This document shows, in pieces, positions 7,963-16,549 of a stretch of 30,701 nt of DNA. Source of the stretch: Firmicutes bacterium UBA5389 (GTDB taxonomy: Bacteria; Bacillota; DTU025); the NCBI GenBank assembly GCA_002409965.1, contig DHON01000063.1:1-30701 (forward strand), given 5' to 3'. How positions within the stretch are numbered: position 1 is the first letter of the stretch; every line of letters starts with the position of its first letter. The translations under genes were made by a program, and so were the position numbers. The notes below the pieces were generated by a model that did no database searches, had not been told where the DNA came from, and saw only the letters and a program-made list of their open reading frames with translations.

Positions 7963-8766
7963 CTACCCCCTCGCCCTTGCGAACCATCTGATGATCCTTG
8001 TGAACCAATCTTCCTCTTCAGCTGCCGCAGCCATGGGCACATCCTCCCCCATGATGCGAGCGGCCACATCGCGGAAAGCGCGCCCGGCCTTGGACTTCTC
8101 ATCCATCACCACAGGGATGCCCTTGTTCGTGGCCACGATTATGGCCTCGTCATCGGGAATCACGCCCAGCAAGTCGACCTTGAGTTGCTCGAGGACATCG
8201 TCAACGTCGAGCATGTCGCGGCGCTTGACCATGTCGGGCCTGATCCTGTTGATGATGAGCCACGGGTCGTAGATCTCATGCGGCTCGAGCATGCCTATGA
8301 TCCGATCGGCGTCCCGAACGGCCGACATCTCCGGAGTGGTCACGATGATCGCCCGCTCAGCCCCGGCTATCGCGTTCTTGAACCCTTGCTCGATGCCTGC
8401 AGGGCAGTCGAGTATGACGAAATCGAAAGACGATTTTAGGTCGTCGGTGACCGCTTTCATCTGCTCAGGAGTTACCGCGGTCTTGTCTCTAGACTGAGCC
8501 GCCGGAAGCAACGACAGGTTCTTGATGTGTTTGTGGCGTATCAGGGCTTTGCGCACATCGGCCACGCCTTCCACCACGTTGACCAAGTCGTATACGATCC
8601 TGTTTTCCAGGCCCAGCACCAGATCCAGGTTGCGCAGTCCGATGTCTGCATCGATCAGTGCAACGCTGGGCCCCATCATCGCAAGCGCAGCCCCGATATT
8701 AGCCGCCGCCGTAGTCTTGCCGACTCCGCCTTTGCCAGAGGTTACTACTATGACCGTTCCGCTCAT
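7963..8766 (-). CDS. minD: MinD, septum site-determining ATPase
   Basis: A 267-residue ParA/MinD ATPase that dimerises on the membrane with ATP and recruits MinC. The deviant Walker A motif is GKGGVGKTT (about 11-19). DADIGLRNLDL (about 39-49) and LDCPAGIEQGF (about 118-128) are MinD signatures. The last residues (WFTRIIRWFARARG) form the expected C-terminal amphipathic membrane-targeting helix. The ATG overlaps the minC stop as ATGA. Confidence 0.97.
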   Translation of the reverse strand: MSGTVIVVTSGKGGVGKTTAAANIGAALAMMGPSVALIDADIGLRNLDLVLGLENRIVYDLVNVVEGVADVRKALIRHKHIKNLSLLPAAQSRDKTAVTPEQMKAVTDDLKSSFDFVILDCPAGIEQGFKNAIAGAERAIIVTTPEMSAVRDADRIIGMLEPHEIYDPWLIINRIRPDMVKRRDMLDVDDVLEQLKVDLLGVIPDDEAIIVATNKGIPVVMDEKSKAGRAFRDVAARIMGEDVPMAAAAEEEDWFTRIIRWFARARG

Positions 8767-9467
8767 ACGCCAAACACCGCCCCCAAATGAGTTGTCCAGG
8801 GTTCAATGACTATGGCTCCATCGCGCAAGTACGCCATTTCGGGCCCGGAAGGCGCCTGGACTTCGTCATCGGGCGACCTCGTTATCTTGTCGGCTATCCT
8901 GAGCTGAGTCGGGGTGAGTCGGAGCGCGATCACCCTCGCATCGGCGCTGCCGTTGGCGCCGGCGTAGGCCACGCCGCGAAGAGCGCCGAACACCACTATG
9001 TCGCCGGCGGCGCACACCTCAGACCCGGGGTTGACATCCCCCATGACGACTATGTTCCCATCGAACGACACCGACTGCCCCGATCTGAGCGACCGTCGTA
9101 TCAAGACTGTGTCGGCTCCGGGAAGGGACTGATCCTGCCCCGCCCCGTCAGGCGGAGCTTCCGGCTCGCGCCCGGCCGATGCGCCTCCGTCCGCACTCCC
9201 GGCCGACGCTCCATCCCAGCCCCGCTCGTCCATCGATAGCCCGTGATGTGCCAATACCGACCTGACCTCCTCGATCCACTCCGGAGCGACTACCGCGCCC
9301 CGCGTCTCCACGGTCACTCGAGCCCCCGAGTAGAACCCCACCGCCTCCTGAAGCCTTCGCTCCAGGACGCGCTTGAGGTTCTCGATGTTCTCTTCCGCAT
9401 CGAGAACCAGGCGAAGACCGCTGCGCGTTCCGACGAATATCACTTCTTGAGACTTCAAACGCACCAC
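8763..9467 (-). CDS. minC: MinC, septum site-determining protein
   Basis: A 234-residue FtsZ antagonist recruited by MinD. The N-terminal domain (1-100) is divergent. A Gly/Ala/Pro/Asp-rich linker covers about 108-145. The C-terminal beta-helix dimer domain is clear, with GNIVVMGDVNPGSEVCAAGD and IVVFGALRGVAYAGANG (about 155-190). The start is a GTG pair at 9467/9464 without a strong ribosome site close by. A strong site (AAGGAG) instead precedes a short out-of-frame ORF that overlaps this start, so initiation may be coupled to it. The gene follows mrdA by 71 bases. Confidence 0.92.
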   Translation of the reverse strand: MVRLKSQEVIFVGTRSGLRLVLDAEENIENLKRVLERRLQEAVGFYSGARVTVETRGAVVAPEWIEEVRSVLAHHGLSMDERGWDGASAGSADGGASAGREPEAPPDGAGQDQSLPGADTVLIRRSLRSGQSVSFDGNIVVMGDVNPGSEVCAAGDIVVFGALRGVAYAGANGSADARVIALRLTPTQLRIADKITRSPDDEVQAPSGPEMAYLRDGAIVIEPWTTHLGAVFGV

Positions 9468-9487
9468 CGCCGACTGAGCCTATCCAT
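9455..9487 (-). CDS. Candidate 10-residue leader ORF overlapping the minC start
   Basis: An ATG at 9487, with AAGGAG 8 bases upstream, opens an ORF encoding MDRLSRRWWCV-like residues that stops at TGA (9457-9455). It overlaps the first 13 bases of minC in another frame. It could couple minC translation to an upstream initiation event. It is far too short to support by coding statistics. Confidence 0.22.
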   Translation of the reverse strand: MDRLSRRWCV

Positions 9488-9538
9488 AAGTAATTCTCCT
9501 TCGTCCACCTGTTTCCTCCTGCAGACCGGGCTGGCCGC

Positions 9539-11368
9539 TCAATCCACAGGCGGCAATACACCGAAATATGCTTCCATTATCGCCCTGGCCACCGGGACCG
9601 CGGACGTCCCGCCGCCCCCGCCCCGCTCTATCAGCACAGCCACCACGATCTCGGGATCGGAGGCGGGCGCCCATCCTGCGAACCACGCATGCGAGTCGCC
9701 CGGAGGCGACTGAGCCGTGCCGGTCTTGCCCGCCACGGGAACCGGAAACCCCGCATATCCCGCGGCCGCAGTGCCTGTGCGTGTCACTTCCGCGAGGCTT
9801 GCATGGAGGAAGTCCCACGTCTTCTTGGAGAGGTTCGCCGAGCGCGCTAGTTCCGGAGCCATGTCGTCCAGAACAGATCCCTCCGGCGTCAATATCTGTC
9901 GCACCAGGTGGGGCACGTAGATCGGCCCTCGCATCGCGATTCCGCCATATGCCGCCGCCATCTGCAACGGAGTTACCGTGATCTGCTGGCCTATGGCGTA
10001 GCTCAGACGTTCACCCGGCATGAACTCGCGCTCTGCCGAATCGGGAACGGCCCCGGCGGCCTCGGGCGGCGTGAAGCGCAGTCCGGTCGGATACGACAGC
10101 CCGAAAGCCTTGGCCATCGCGGCCATCTGGTCGGCTGTGAGCCTCCTGCCGAGTTCATAGAAGACCACATTGCACGAGTTAACCATACCTTGCGCCAGGT
10201 TCTGATGCCCGTGTGCGCGCCCGCTGGACCAGGCCGCGCACCTCATGCCGAAGTAGCGCGATGACGCCGATGGCGTGCACAGAAACTTCTCATCCAGGCT
10301 GACAAGCCCGGATTCCAGAGCGGCCATGGCGGTAAAAGGCTTGAACGTGGAGCCCGGCGGATAGGCGCCTGAAACCGCCCGGTTGAACAGGGCCGATGCC
10401 CCTGTGCTCACACGGCGCCACTGCTCCTCGGAGATCCTGGGAACGAACCAGCCCGGGTCATATCCGGGCTCGGCTGCCAGCGCCAGGACTTCGCCGGTAC
10501 GCGGATCGATAGCCACCGCCGCCCCCGCGCGGGCGCTTTTGTACTTTCCAGCCTGCAGCACCTGGAGCTGGGAGCGAAGCGCCTCCTCGGCGGCTTGCTG
10601 TACGCGCGCGTCGATTGTGAGAACCAGCGTTGCGCCGCCCACAGGCTCGGTGCAGCCTACCGTGCCCCTAGGGCGCGACAGCGAGTCCACCTCTATCTCC
10701 GTCACGCCGTCCTGTCCGCGCAGATACTCCTCGAACTCGCGCTCAAGGCCGGTCTTCCCTATGCGGTCGCGCCCACGATAGCCGAGAGCGCCAAGCTGCT
10801 TCAGCTCCTCCGCGCTGATTTGGCCGACGTATCCAATGAGTGGACCTGCAAGCATCCCGTGCGGGTAGCTCCTGTAGGGTTCCTCCTCGATGATGATCCC
10901 GGGCAAGTCTATCCGGTGCTCGGCGACCTTCAACACGATCTGGGGCGGCGCGTCCTCCAGTAAGCGGGCGGGCTGGTACGGAATGCCGTGCCTGCCCTGC
11001 GTCTGCCCTGCAATCTTCGCCTCGATCTCGTCAACCGCCATCCCAAGCAGCTGCGAGAGCAACTCCACCTCGCCCTTTCTATCGCGGAATTCCTGAGGCA
11101 TAGCGGAGACGGTGTAAGCCATCCTACTGGTTGCGAGCGTCTCGCCGCTTCTATCTACTATGAGGCCGCGCGGAGCGGAAATCGGCACAAGCGCGAGCCT
11201 ATTCGCCGCTGAGCGGCTCTTAAAGTAATCGCCCCGCATCACCTGCAACTGCCACAGCCGCCCCGCCAGTACGACAAAGAGGGCCAGCGCGACGATCTGG
11301 AACGTCCTCAGACGGCGCTCGAAACCTTTCTGAGTGCGATCCATCATGTCCATGATGTTCACGTTCAT
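9539..11368 (-). CDS. mrdA: Penicillin-binding protein 2 (class B transpeptidase)
   Basis: A 609-residue class B PBP that cross-links peptidoglycan with RodA during elongation. One N-terminal membrane anchor (about 20-43) is followed by the dimerisation domain (APRGLIVDRSGETLATS about 65-81; RGRDRIGKTGLEREFEEYL about 198-216). The transpeptidase domain carries SxxK (PGSTFKPF, Ser about 340), SxN (NSCNVVF, about 398-400) and KTG (VAGKTGTAQ, about 548-550). The ATG at 11368 has CGGAG 9 bases upstream. A TTG at 11377 overlapping the mreD stop is the alternative. All catalytic motifs are intact. Confidence 0.95.
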   Translation of the reverse strand: MNVNIMDMMDRTQKGFERRLRTFQIVALALFVVLAGRLWQLQVMRGDYFKSRSAANRLALVPISAPRGLIVDRSGETLATSRMAYTVSAMPQEFRDRKGEVELLSQLLGMAVDEIEAKIAGQTQGRHGIPYQPARLLEDAPPQIVLKVAEHRIDLPGIIIEEEPYRSYPHGMLAGPLIGYVGQISAEELKQLGALGYRGRDRIGKTGLEREFEEYLRGQDGVTEIEVDSLSRPRGTVGCTEPVGGATLVLTIDARVQQAAEEALRSQLQVLQAGKYKSARAGAAVAIDPRTGEVLALAAEPGYDPGWFVPRISEEQWRRVSTGASALFNRAVSGAYPPGSTFKPFTAMAALESGLVSLDEKFLCTPSASSRYFGMRCAAWSSGRAHGHQNLAQGMVNSCNVVFYELGRRLTADQMAAMAKAFGLSYPTGLRFTPPEAAGAVPDSAEREFMPGERLSYAIGQQITVTPLQMAAAYGGIAMRGPIYVPHLVRQILTPEGSVLDDMAPELARSANLSKKTWDFLHASLAEVTRTGTAAAGYAGFPVPVAGKTGTAQSPPGDSHAWFAGWAPASDPEIVVAVLIERGGGGGTSAVPVARAIMEAYFGVLPPVD

Positions 11369-11373
11369 CGAGA

Positions 11374-11922
11374 TCAACTCCGCCCGGGTCCCGGGGGGCG
11401 CAGCCGGACACTGCCGGCCGGCTCAGCCTGGATCAGAGTGCGCACGCGCTTCCGTGGAAGAAGGTACATCCATCTGTAGATGACGATGCCCGCGCAGCAG
11501 TTGAGCGCGGTCAGCCACGGCAATACCACCAGCGCCGCCCTCTGCAGGTCTACCCGGGCGCCGAACGATCCTATCGAGAACATGTACACAGCTTCGCGAG
11601 CCCAAGTAGCCAGCCCGATAACGACTGCTGGAGTGAGCAGGCTTTCCTTGAATAGCTGGGGTTCAACAAACCCGATTATGGCCGCCGTCGCCATGTCGGC
11701 GCCCGCGTTAGCGCCCAGAAAAGCGCCTGTAAGCCCGTCCTTGATAAGCCCGCCCACCGCGGCTAGAGCCACGCCATAGCCGCCTCCCAACGCTATCGCC
11801 ACAGCCGACGACAGGCAGAAGACGAGGTCGGGGAGGATGATGCCGGGAAACAGCGCCGGAATCGCGGCACACTGCAGAAGCACTGCTACCAACAGGGCGA
11901 CGACAACCCGAGCCAGGTTCAC
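11374..11922 (-). CDS. mreD: MreD, rod shape-determining membrane protein
   Basis: A 182-residue protein with about five hydrophobic segments and a basic C-terminal tail (PRKRVRTLIQAEPAG). MreD has low sequence conservation. The call rests on size, hydrophobicity, a phrase like GLIKDGLTGAFLGANAGADM, and position between mreC and mrdA. The GTG start overlaps the mreC stop (GTGA) and has GGAGGGGGCGGAG upstream. Confidence 0.88.
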   Translation of the reverse strand: MNLARVVVALLVAVLLQCAAIPALFPGIILPDLVFCLSSAVAIALGGGYGVALAAVGGLIKDGLTGAFLGANAGADMATAAIIGFVEPQLFKESLLTPAVVIGLATWAREAVYMFSIGSFGARVDLQRAALVVLPWLTALNCCAGIVIYRWMYLLPRKRVRTLIQAEPAGSVRLRPPGPGRS

Positions 11923-12755
11923 CGCTCCGCCCCCTCCACGGGGTCGATGAGCACCAGCACTTCCTCAAGCCGCTGGAAATCCACACGCGGCCTGGCTGCG
12001 GCCGTCTTCGACACCCCGTATTTGTCTTGCTCGACGCAGATCACGTCCGCGACAACATGCCCTTTGGGATAGACGCCTCCCATGCCCGATGTGATGATGA
12101 CGTCGCCCGCGACAATGTCGCAGTCAGCTCCCACAGGACGTACCCGAAGGAGGCCGGAGCCGTCGCCGATACCTTCGGCGATGACCAGATCCCGAGACCT
12201 CGTATTGATCCCCCCGATTGCGCTGCGCGAGTCGATCGCGAACAGCACGGTAGCTGTGTGCGGGGTAATGGACGCGGTGCGCCCGATCACGCCCATGGGA
12301 CCAACGACCGCCATACCATTGGCCAAGCCCTGGCTGGAGCCTTTGTCGATCACGACCGATTCCAGCCAGTTGCCTGGGTCGCGATAGATGACGTGGGCCG
12401 CCTCCGAGTGCCCGGAAAGCGCGGCCTTCAGCTCCAGCAGCCCGCTGAGCCTGGCGTTCTCGCGGGACGCCTCCTGAAGTTGCACAATCTCCGAACGCAG
12501 ACGGTCCACTTCGGCGCGAAGCGCTTCGTTTTCCGGTTTCATGCGGCCTATGGACACCACAAACGAAACCCACGACGATACGGCCCTGCTCACGTAGCTG
12601 GCGCCGCGCGCAACGGGGACGAACACCTCGCGAAGCACGCGCTCGGCCGCTGAGAGCCTTTCACGGTCGCGGGCAGTGGAATATACGAGAGTGACCAGGA
12701 GGATCACACTCACCGCGGTGACGATCGCTCTCCTCCTTGAAAGCAGCTTGTTCAC
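11919..12755 (-). CDS. mreC: MreC, rod shape-determining protein
   Basis: A 278-residue bitopic membrane protein that links MreB filaments to PBP2/RodA. It has a cytoplasmic basic N-terminus, a transmembrane helix (about 10-27), a coiled coil (about 70-112, ENEALRAEVDRLRSEIVQL) and the MreC beta-barrel domain (SVVIDKGSSQGLANGMAVV, GVIGRTASITPHTATVL). The GTG start has GGGAGGG 6 bases upstream. It lies 26 bases after mreB. Confidence 0.95.
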   Translation of the reverse strand: MNKLLSRRRAIVTAVSVILLVTLVYSTARDRERLSAAERVLREVFVPVARGASYVSRAVSSWVSFVVSIGRMKPENEALRAEVDRLRSEIVQLQEASRENARLSGLLELKAALSGHSEAAHVIYRDPGNWLESVVIDKGSSQGLANGMAVVGPMGVIGRTASITPHTATVLFAIDSRSAIGGINTRSRDLVIAEGIGDGSGLLRVRPVGADCDIVAGDVIITSGMGGVYPKGHVVADVICVEQDKYGVSKTAAARPRVDFQRLEEVLVLIDPVEGAER

Positions 12756-12781
12756 AGGACGCCCTCCCGGGGCACCGCACC

Positions 12782-13822
12782 CTACTTCAGCCTGCCTGAC
12801 GACACGAGCACCCTCCGGTAAGTGTCGAGATGCTCCACGATGAGGCCCGCTCCCCTCACCACGCAGGTAAGTGGGTCCTCCGTAAGATACGCGGGCATCC
12901 CGGTAGCGTCCGAAAGCAGCCTGTCGAGGCCCTTTAGCATGGACCCGCCGCCGGTCATGGCAATCCCCTTGTCAATGACGTCCGCCGACAGCTCCGGAGG
13001 CGTCTTCTCCAGTGTGCTGCGGACAGCATTGACTATCTCCGACACAGTGTCGGAAAGGGCCTGCTGTATCTCGGTGCTGGATATTGTGACAGTCTTGGGA
13101 AGCCCGTTGACGATGTCGCGCCCTCTGGCTTCCATCGTCTCTTCCTGCTGGATAGGGTATGCCGAGCCAATCGTCTTCTTTATCTCTTCGGCGGTTCGTT
13201 CGCCTATCATCAGATTGTAATTGCGTTTCATGTAATTAACGATAGCCTCGTCCATCTTGTCGCCGGCCGTAGTGGTAGATTTGGCCGCCACTATGCCGCC
13301 GAGCGAGATGACCGCTACTTCCGTAGTTCCACCGCCGATATCTACGACCAGGTTGCCTGTGGGATCCTCAACAGGAAGCCCCGCGCCAATGGCGGCGGCC
13401 ATGGGCTCCTCTACGAGGCAGGCCTCCTTGGCGCCGGCCTGTATGGCCGAATCATGGATGACTCGGCGCTCGACCTGAGTAACGCCTGAAGGCACGCCTA
13501 TGACGACCCTGGGCTTGAACACTCCGTGGTGCCGCGACGCCTTGTCGATGAAATGCCTGAGCATGGTGACTGTGACGTCAAGGTCGGCTATGACCCCGTC
13601 CTTCAGGGGGCGTACCGCAACGATACTAGCAGGGGTTCTGCCCACCATCTTCTTGGCGTCGTATCCAACGGCGAGTATCTCCTGGCTATCGTGGTCGATG
13701 GCTATGACCGAAGGCTCCTGAAGCACTATCCCTTTGCCCCTCACAAATACAAGTGTGTTAGCAGTACCCAGGTCAATGCCCATGTCTCGCGACCAGCCGC
13801 TGAAGAGAGAAGCGAAGGCCAT
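12782..13822 (-). CDS. mreB: MreB, actin-like rod shape protein
   Basis: A 346-residue bacterial actin that forms membrane-associated filaments guiding lateral wall synthesis. Nucleotide-binding motifs are DMGIDLGTANTLVFVRGKG (about 13-31), the phosphate 2 loop VVDIGGGTTEVAVISLGG (about 160-177) and the adenosine motif GIAMTGGGSMLKGLDRLL (about 287-304). The ATG has AGAAGGGAG 9 bases upstream. The 87-base gap after radC contains a short palindrome and could hold a promoter. Confidence 0.97.
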   Translation of the reverse strand: MAFASLFSGWSRDMGIDLGTANTLVFVRGKGIVLQEPSVIAIDHDSQEILAVGYDAKKMVGRTPASIVAVRPLKDGVIADLDVTVTMLRHFIDKASRHHGVFKPRVVIGVPSGVTQVERRVIHDSAIQAGAKEACLVEEPMAAAIGAGLPVEDPTGNLVVDIGGGTTEVAVISLGGIVAAKSTTTAGDKMDEAIVNYMKRNYNLMIGERTAEEIKKTIGSAYPIQQEETMEARGRDIVNGLPKTVTISSTEIQQALSDTVSEIVNAVRSTLEKTPPELSADVIDKGIAMTGGGSMLKGLDRLLSDATGMPAYLTEDPLTCVVRGAGLIVEHLDTYRRVLVSSGRLK

Positions 13823-13856
13823 GACGAACGGCTCCCTTCTGAACAGGATTTATGTC

Positions 13857-13869
13857 CAAACAGTGTTTG
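13857..13869. promoter_or_regulatory. Inverted repeat upstream of mreB
   Basis: A perfect palindrome CAAACA-G-TGTTTG lies about 35 bases before the mreB ATG in the radC-mreB gap. It is too short for a terminator and could be an operator. No clear -35/-10 pair was found around it. Confidence 0.25.
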
Positions 13870-13909
13870 TCAGAATAGTCTCATCGGACTTTCATGGCTG
13901 CTGTGGCTG

Positions 13910-14608
13910 CTACGGCGCAACCAGCAAGCCCTTTTCTCGAAGGCTAACGTATACATTGTCGCCTATGATAATGTGGTCTAGCACCTCGATCCCGATCATC
14001 GCCCCAGCCCGCACCAGACGCTTGGTGATCGCCAAATCCTCGGGGCTGGGCCCGGGATCGCCGCTCGGATGGTTGTGCGCGAGTATCACAGACGCGCTCC
14101 CCGCCTTTATCGCCGCTCGAAACACCTCGCGGGGATGCACCATGGACGAGTTCAGCGTGCCCACGGATATCGTGCCTGTGTCGATCACCCTGTTCCGGCT
14201 ATCAAGAAAGACCGCTCGAAACTCTTCCTTTTCGAGATAGCGCATGCCCGGCATCAGAAGATCCGCGACAGCTCTGGGGCTCGAGGCCGCCGGCCTGCAC
14301 TCGCCCGCCGATAGGATCACTCTTCTTCCGAGCTCAATGGCTGCCTGTATCTGCACGGCCCGAACGGATCCGATTCCCGGAATACTCGAAAGCTCTGCCA
14401 CGCTGGCTGTGGCCAGTCGGCGGGCACTGCCGCAATGCGACAGCACACCGGATGCAACGTCAACCGCGCTTTCGCCTCGTCTGCCGCATCTGATGATGAT
14501 AGCCAGCAGCTCCGCAGTGGAAACAGCCTCCGGGCCAGACTCCAGTAATCGTTCCGTTGGACGCTCCTCAGGAGGCATCTGGAGAATACCACGTTTACCA
14601 GTGCTCAT
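13910..14608 (-). CDS. radC: RadC-family JAMM domain protein
   Basis: A 232-residue protein of unproven function, once linked to DNA repair. An N-terminal helix-hairpin-helix region (SSIPGIGSVRAVQIQAAIEL, about 75-94) precedes the JAMM/MPN+ metal-binding motif HNHPSGDPGPSPED (about 180-193), which is intact. The ATG at 14608 has GAGGTG about 5 bases upstream. A longer in-frame form from 14662 lacks a ribosome site. It lies between maf and mreB, a position common in many bacteria. Confidence 0.93.
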   Translation of the reverse strand: MSTGKRGILQMPPEERPTERLLESGPEAVSTAELLAIIIRCGRRGESAVDVASGVLSHCGSARRLATASVAELSSIPGIGSVRAVQIQAAIELGRRVILSAGECRPAASSPRAVADLLMPGMRYLEKEEFRAVFLDSRNRVIDTGTISVGTLNSSMVHPREVFRAAIKAGSASVILAHNHPSGDPGPSPEDLAITKRLVRAGAMIGIEVLDHIIIGDNVYVSLREKGLLVAP

Positions 14609-14704
14609 GGTTACACCTCGCCTGCGGCTTACTGCAAGCGCGGCCGCGGGTTGGTCGACCATGTTCGCGTTCGCAACTGACCGAGCCAGAGATCCGGCTG
14701 GAGC

Positions 14705-15334
14705 CTACAGCGTGTCCACGCCGAACTCCGACAACATGAGGGCGAGCTTGCAGAGGGGTAAGCCTACTACACAGTTGTAATCGCCCTCAATTCCCAAAAC
14801 GAGAAGACTGCCGACTCCCTGGATGGCGTAAGCCCCTGCCTTGCCCATGGGCTCGCCTGTAGCCACATATCTGTCGATGCTCGAACCGGTAAGCGGCCTG
14901 AACCTGACCCTGGTCATCTCGTAATCAGTCAGGCGGCGTCCGCTCCCCGCCTCGATCACTGCCAGGCCCGAGAAAACCTGGTGCTCCCTGCCGGAAAGCG
15001 CGCGCAGCATCTTTCTGGCGTCATCGTGGTCGATGGGCTTGCCCAGGATTTCCTCGTCGACAACGACTATGGTGTCGGCGCCGATCACAATCCCGGATTC
15101 CAGCCGGCCGGCCACGTCAGCCGCCTTCGCATGCGCTAACCGCATCACCAGCCCCTCAGGGCACGCGGCCGAGATACCCTGCTCAGCCACGCGACTGGGG
15201 ATTATGTCGAACTCCAAGCCGACCTCGCGCATCAGCTGCGAGCGCCTCGGAGAAGCTGAGGCCAGAACCAGCCTCGGCGTGCCAGAAGCACTGCCGGTGC
15301 CAGAAGCGCAGGATCGGCAAGTCAAGCCACGCAC
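14705..15334 (-). CDS. maf: Maf-family nucleoside triphosphate pyrophosphatase
   Basis: House-cleaning enzyme that hydrolyses non-canonical or modified NTPs (dTTP/UTP or m7GTP type). Signatures are LVLASASPRRSQLM near the N-terminus, GADTIVVVDEEILGKP in the middle, and TGEPMGKAGAYAIQG followed by GIEGDYNCVVGLPL near the end. The start is uncertain. GTG at 15334 follows TTGGAGG by about 11 bases and gives 209 residues. TTG at 15352 gives 215. Either adds about 20 residues before the conserved core. It is the first gene of the maf-radC-mreB-to-rng run. Confidence 0.92.
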   Translation of the reverse strand: MRGLTCRSCASGTGSASGTPRLVLASASPRRSQLMREVGLEFDIIPSRVAEQGISAACPEGLVMRLAHAKAADVAGRLESGIVIGADTIVVVDEEILGKPIDHDDARKMLRALSGREHQVFSGLAVIEAGSGRRLTDYEMTRVRFRPLTGSSIDRYVATGEPMGKAGAYAIQGVGSLLVLGIEGDYNCVVGLPLCKLALMLSEFGVDTL

Positions 15335-15425
15335 GCTCGAAACCGCCTCCAAACCAAACCGGCCCCAGACTCGACAAGAGCGATGCCGAGAGGCACCGCC
15401 CCGATGGCCGCAAATCCCTTCATTA

Positions 15426-15454
15426 AGTCTACCATTTGAAATCCGCGTTTACAA
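15426..15454 (-). promoter_or_regulatory. Candidate promoter of the maf-mre-min operon
   Basis: On the minus strand TTGTAA (15454-15449) and TAGACT (15431-15426) are separated by 17 bases, each matching the sigma-A consensus at 4 of 6 positions. They lie about 90 bases before the maf start and after the hairpin that ends the rnf operon. The position is right but the match is only moderate. Confidence 0.35.
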
Positions 15455-15513
15455 GGAGCATATCGACTTCTCACGCCGCACGTCCTGCAGAGGAAGTCAT
15501 TGTGAAACGGCGG

Positions 15514-15552
15514 AGAGGTTGAGAATCGCTGCGACCAGGATTCTCAACCTCT
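15514..15552 (-). terminator. Strong hairpin after rnfB
   Basis: A perfect 14-bp stem (AGAGGTTGAGAATC and its complement) with an 11-base loop lies about 50 bases past the rnfB stop. With one bulge the stem extends into flanking GCGG/CCGC. No T-run follows on either strand. It most likely ends the rnf transcript. Confidence 0.6.
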
Positions 15553-15599
15553 TCCGCACAAGCAAACAACAGGCGTGACCCCGCGAATCTCGACCGCAT

Positions 15600-16481
15600 C
15601 TAGCTGGCCGCCTGCGAACCTCCCTCGCCCCCGCGGCACGATGCCAGATTCTCGCAGCCCGCTCCGACCGGCAGGGCCGGCTCGATCTTGGCGTAGTCAA
15701 TGATGCACTTGGCAGGGCACTTCGCGATGCAGATGCCGCACCGTGTGCACTTGGAGTTATCTATCACGGCCAAGCTGTCGACCATGGTGATAGCCTTTTC
15801 AGGGCAATTCTTGGCGCAGATGCCGCACCCAATGCAGCCGATCGAGCATACCTTCTTCACCTCGGGGCCACGCGCGTGCGACTGGCACATCACGTTCACC
15901 GAGTCCTTCTTGGCGCGCAGCTGAACGATGCCGCGGGGGCATGCTGCAACACATTTGCCGCAGCCCGTGCAGAGATCATCATCCACTTTGGGCAGGCCGT
16001 CGTCGCCCATACTCATCGCGCCGAATTGGCACGCGTTCACGCACGAGCCCAGCCCCAGACATCCGTAGGTGCACCCCTTGGCCCCTCCGCCCACCAGCTG
16101 GGCGGCACGGCAATCGCGGATACCACGGTATTCGAAGAGCTCCACGGCTCGGGCGCGGTCGCCCAGGCACATTACCCGCGCGTACTTGGGCTCCGCCGAC
16201 GAATCCAGCTTCACGCCCATGATCTCCGCCACTCTGGCGGCTACAGGCGCCTTGCCCACAGGACATGCGTCCACCGGCGCGCTGCCGGCGACCACCGCAT
16301 CGGCCAGCCCTGAGCAACCCGGGTAGCCGCAAGCGCCGCAGTTCGCCCCGGGGAGCACGGCGAGTATCTCATCCACCCTGGGATCCCTCTCGACCGCGAA
16401 CTTCTTGGCCGCGACCCCGAGCGACAGTCCAAAAATCAGACCCAATGCCCCCAAGCTAAGGAGAGCGCTAAGGCCGTTCAT
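15600..16481 (-). CDS. rnfB: RnfB, electron transport complex ferredoxin-binding subunit
   Basis: A 293-residue polyferredoxin subunit thought to accept electrons from ferredoxin in the ion-pumping Rnf complex. An N-terminal membrane anchor (about 5-27) precedes a four-cysteine [4Fe-4S] domain (GANCGACGYPGCSG, C48/C51/C56/C73). Ferredoxin motifs follow: CTGCGKCVAACP, CIGCGICAKNCP and CTRCGICIAKCP, with further cysteines between. The ATG has a G-rich site (ACGGGGGTG) upstream. It is the last gene of the rnfCDGEAB operon, 68 bases after rnfA. Confidence 0.96.
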   Translation of the reverse strand: MNGLSALLSLGALGLIFGLSLGVAAKKFAVERDPRVDEILAVLPGANCGACGYPGCSGLADAVVAGSAPVDACPVGKAPVAARVAEIMGVKLDSSAEPKYARVMCLGDRARAVELFEYRGIRDCRAAQLVGGGAKGCTYGCLGLGSCVNACQFGAMSMGDDGLPKVDDDLCTGCGKCVAACPRGIVQLRAKKDSVNVMCQSHARGPEVKKVCSIGCIGCGICAKNCPEKAITMVDSLAVIDNSKCTRCGICIAKCPAKCIIDYAKIEPALPVGAGCENLASCRGGEGGSQAAS

Positions 16482-16549
16482 GTATTACACCCCCGTCTAC
16501 CCTACCATTCACGAAAAAGCGGGCGCCGGCGCCAAAAGCGCTCGGGCCG

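Noticed and set aside
16482..16549. Self-complementary GGCGCCGGCGCC in the rnfA-rnfB gap as a terminator
   Set aside because: It is short, has no T-tract, and lies inside an operon whose last gene must be expressed; at most it attenuates or is processed.
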